The notes beneath the pieces are model-generated. The model was not told where the DNA came from, did no database searches, and saw only the letters and a program-made list of their open reading frames with translations. From Anaerolineae bacterium UTCFX2 (GTDB lineage Bacteria; Chloroflexota; Anaerolineae; Anaerolineales; UBA4823): a stretch of DNA of 41,436 bases. Position 1 is the stretch's first letter; the number at the start of each line of letters is the position of its first letter. Made by a program: the position numbers and the translations under genes. Positions 39,582 to 41,436 of this stretch are shown here, piece after piece. The DNA lies in NCBI GenBank assembly GCA_002050125.1, contig MWTA01000099.1, positions 1 to 41,436 on the forward strand, written 5' to 3'.

Positions 39582-40484
39582 ATGGATTTTTCCACCTACT
39601 ATGCAACACAGAGCTCCTTCACCGATCCTGGCGCGAATGTAGGGTTGTTTGTCGGTTTACCTTGTACTATTGATGGGTTGTGTCGAGTTGTGCAGGGGGT
39701 ATATATACATTACATGGAGGGAGAGAGGTATGGTTATACTCTTCCCCAAGAGAGGCTTTCAGAAGTCAACATACGTTATATTGACAAGATGCTGGCTCGG
39801 ATTATCGAACTGGATGACCGTCCATTGACAGAAGCTCGACCTCCAGAAAAGCGGTTGGTGGGTTGCTGTCGCGATGCGGCTACGTTATTCTGTGCTATGG
39901 CGCGTCACCAAGGGATTCCATCACGGATACGCTCTGGTTTTGCATCCTATTTCACCAAGCTCGACCCCGATTTGAACTGCTCTCATATCGTAGCAGAATT
40001 CTGGGATTCCAGGGAGAGACGCTGGCGGCTCGTAGACGCGGAACTGGATAATCTAACAATTGAAGAAAACAATATTCAATTCGATGTGTATGACATCCCC
40101 CGCGACCAATTCCTGGTTGGGGGCAAGGCGTGGCAAATGTGCCGTGCCGGCGTTGCTGACCCGAATCGGTTCGGAGTATCTGGCTTCGGTGATATGAAGG
40201 GGTTACCATTCGTTCGCGGCAACCTAATTCTCGATTTGGCAGCCCAAAACAAAATGGAACTGTTGACTTGGGACTGTTGGGGTTTGATGCAAAGAGGCCT
40301 GAGAGCCCATACCGATGAGGAGTTGAGGCTTTTGGATAAAGTGGCTGCGCTCACTCAGGCCGGTAATGAGGCCTTGTCTGAGATAAAGACACTTTACGAA
40401 GCGGAGTCAGGTCTGAAAGTACCTGCCGTAATCACGTGCTACAACCCAGTAGGCGCGCCATTCGAAGTAACATTGCCAATTTAA
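39582..40484 (+). CDS. Cassette 3: transglutaminase-like protein
   Basis: About 300 residues from ATG 39582 (AAGGAGG 9 bases upstream; an in-frame TTG at 39576 is less likely). The transglutaminase-like core is GCCRDAATLFCAMARHQGIPSRIRSGFASYF, then CSHIVAEFWDSRERRWRLVDAELD, giving the Cys-His-Asp triad. Such proteins may be peptidases or crosslinking enzymes; the substrate is unknown. There is no signal peptide. It lies between attC2 and attC3 as a single-gene cassette. Confidence 0.82.
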   Translation: MDFSTYYATQSSFTDPGANVGLFVGLPCTIDGLCRVVQGVYIHYMEGERYGYTLPQERLSEVNIRYIDKMLARIIELDDRPLTEARPPEKRLVGCCRDAATLFCAMARHQGIPSRIRSGFASYFTKLDPDLNCSHIVAEFWDSRERRWRLVDAELDNLTIEENNIQFDVYDIPRDQFLVGGKAWQMCRAGVADPNRFGVSGFGDMKGLPFVRGNLILDLAAQNKMELLTWDCWGLMQRGLRAHTDEELRLLDKVAALTQAGNEALSEIKTLYEAESGLKVPAVITCYNPVGAPFEVTLPI

Positions 40485-40549
40485 CCTATGCGGATGCTTG
40501 CGAGAATATGCAGAGATTCGCCTCAACATGGTGTAGCCCTACAACCGTC

Positions 40550-40675
40550 GCCTAACCACCACTTCCACCTGACCGCCTTGCGGCGCGGGTATGCGCGTGC
40601 GCTGAGGCAGCCGCGGCTCTGGTTTATGGAATGAGTCTTGCTAGAGTCGGCGGCAGGTGAAGCGGAGCGTTGGGC
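40550..40675 (+). repeat. attC site 3
   Basis: GCCTAAC to GTTGGGC. Arms CTTCCACCTGaCCGCC and GGCGGCAGGTGAAG pair with one extrahelical A and one small bulge, a textbook attC stem of 126 bp. Confidence 0.8.
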
Positions 40676-40711
40676 GGCAGCAAATAGATTGACGATCAAA
40701 AGGAGAATGCC

Positions 40712-41170
40712 ATGCACGAACGCATGATGGATAAGACAACTCAGCCATCTGATGCAGATATGATCGACACAATCGGGCAGCCCATCGCCATCGCATGGTC
40801 TGCCTTGCGAAGTTTCCTGGTAGATACCTACGAAATCAATCCCATTTTCAATTCCGGGGGGAAAAAGTATGGATGGAATTTACAATACCGCATAGGTGGG
40901 CGGCCTTTGTGCGAAATGTACCCAGAGAATGGTTCATTCACTGCCTTAGTGGTATTGGGGAAATCGGAACTAATGCAAGCCTTGGATAGGATTGATACTT
41001 TTAGTTCGATTGTTCGGAAAACGTTACTGGAAACACCAAGATTTCATGATGGCTGTTGGATGTACATTCGTGTATCTGACCCGCTAACCTATCAGCAAGA
41101 TGTGCAAGATATTCAACAGCTTATCTTGATCAAGAAGAAGCCACCAAGAAAAAAGGCACCTTCAGCATGA
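40712..41170 (+). CDS. Cassette 4: DUF3788 protein
   Basis: 152 residues. AWSALRSFLVDTYEINPIFNSGGKKYGWNLQYRIGGRPLCEMYPENGSFTALVVLGKSE and FHDGCWMYIRV fit the DUF3788 family, small single-domain proteins of unknown function. The C-terminal tail is Lys/Pro-rich (IKKKPPRKKAPSA). AAGGAG lies 9 bases before the ATG. The gene fills the cassette between attC3 and attC4. Confidence 0.78.
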   Translation: MHERMMDKTTQPSDADMIDTIGQPIAIAWSALRSFLVDTYEINPIFNSGGKKYGWNLQYRIGGRPLCEMYPENGSFTALVVLGKSELMQALDRIDTFSSIVRKTLLETPRFHDGCWMYIRVSDPLTYQQDVQDIQQLILIKKKPPRKKAPSA

Positions 41171-41191
41171 TGAGTGGCATACTACTCTGCC

Positions 41192-41317
41192 GCCCAACAC
41201 CGTCTCCAGCGGGCGGCGGCTCTGCCGCTCGAATCAGCAGTGCGTTTCCAGAAATGGTGCGAAAATGATACAAGCCTTGCCCGCCCCGCCGCTGTCCGCT
41301 GAGCCAAGCCGTTAGGC
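41192..41317 (+). repeat. attC site 4
   Basis: GCCCAAC to GTTAGGC. Arms TCTCCAGCGGgCGGCGG and CCGCCGCTGTCCGCTGAG pair with small bulges. The length is 126 bp, the same as attC3. A fifth cassette starts at 41318; its first 119 bases show no gene that can be supported. Confidence 0.78.
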
Positions 41318-41436
41318 GTTTTCTTGTAAAAGGAATACTACAAATAGTCATTTAGCGAACAGAACATGTAGATGGAGTAAATATGGATAACGAAAGTTTG
41401 AGCTTGAAAAAATTCTAGCCACCTGACACTTTGGTC

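Noticed and set aside
41383-41418. Possible gene start in the fifth cassette
   Set aside because: The ATG with GGAG upstream opens a frame of only 11 codons before TAG. The cassette is cut by the window end, so no gene can be supported.
1-41436. CRISPR array
   Set aside because: No regularly spaced repeats of CRISPR length were seen. The only tandem array is the 4 x 10-bp set at 15191-15230, which has no spacers.

Overview
The window is bacterial and gene-dense. It looks like a piece of a Chloroflexota (Anaerolineae-like) genome. That assignment is an inference from the GC-rich backbone, the archaeal-type HMG-CoA synthase / thiolase-fold / DUF35 cluster beside a class II HMG-CoA reductase, and a formate dehydrogenase-type molybdoenzyme. 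No rRNA or other taxonomic marker is present.

Backbone, 1-9200: the 3' part of an FdhF-like molybdopterin oxidoreductase; a lipoprotein carrying an alpha/beta-hydrolase; convergent to it a GAF sensor histidine kinase coupled to a SpoU/TrmH rRNA methyltransferase; then a mevalonate cluster of HMG-CoA reductase, HMG-CoA synthase, a thiolase-fold protein that has lost all recognisable catalytic residues, and a DUF35 zinc-ribbon/OB protein.

Integrated element, about 9195-36948 (27.7 kb, visibly more AT-rich): it is inserted in the 3' end of the DUF35 gene. A 14-bp direct repeat (TACGGGTATAAGTT) marks both junctions. The rejoined circle would carry a near-perfect 12-bp inverted repeat around that core. 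The element end re-supplies the end of the interrupted gene with synonymous codons. The left arm (minus strand) holds mobility and replication genes: large serine recombinase, membrane-HTH protein behind a structured leader, excisionase-like HTH, primase-polymerase/helicase, two small proteins, an unknown HTH protein beside a 4 x 10-bp repeat array, and a tyrosine recombinase. A GC-rich stretch that folds like an RNA separates it from the right arm. The right arm (plus strand) is a defence island: XRE regulator, type I restriction genes (hsdR, hsdM, hsdS) with an AbiE toxin-antitoxin pair between R and M, then, translationally coupled, a second adenine methylase, an AAA ATPase and an HNH nuclease (Septu-like), followed by McrC-McrB, a CD-NTase with a SLATT membrane effector (CBASS-like), and an Abi_C protein.

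Right flank, 36949-41436: the native end of the DUF35 gene and a terminator, then an integron. It has an integron-type integrase broken by an internal deletion, and at least four gene cassettes, each closed by an attC-like site: DUF3795; a small membrane protein plus an Imm-5-like protein; a transglutaminase-like protein; DUF3788. A fifth cassette is cut by the window end.

The most notable items are the catalytically stripped thiolase kept inside a mevalonate operon, the gene-restoring attachment site that also swaps the recombinase tail, the R-AbiE-M-S-M2-ATPase-HNH composite locus, and two unassigned structured RNA candidates.
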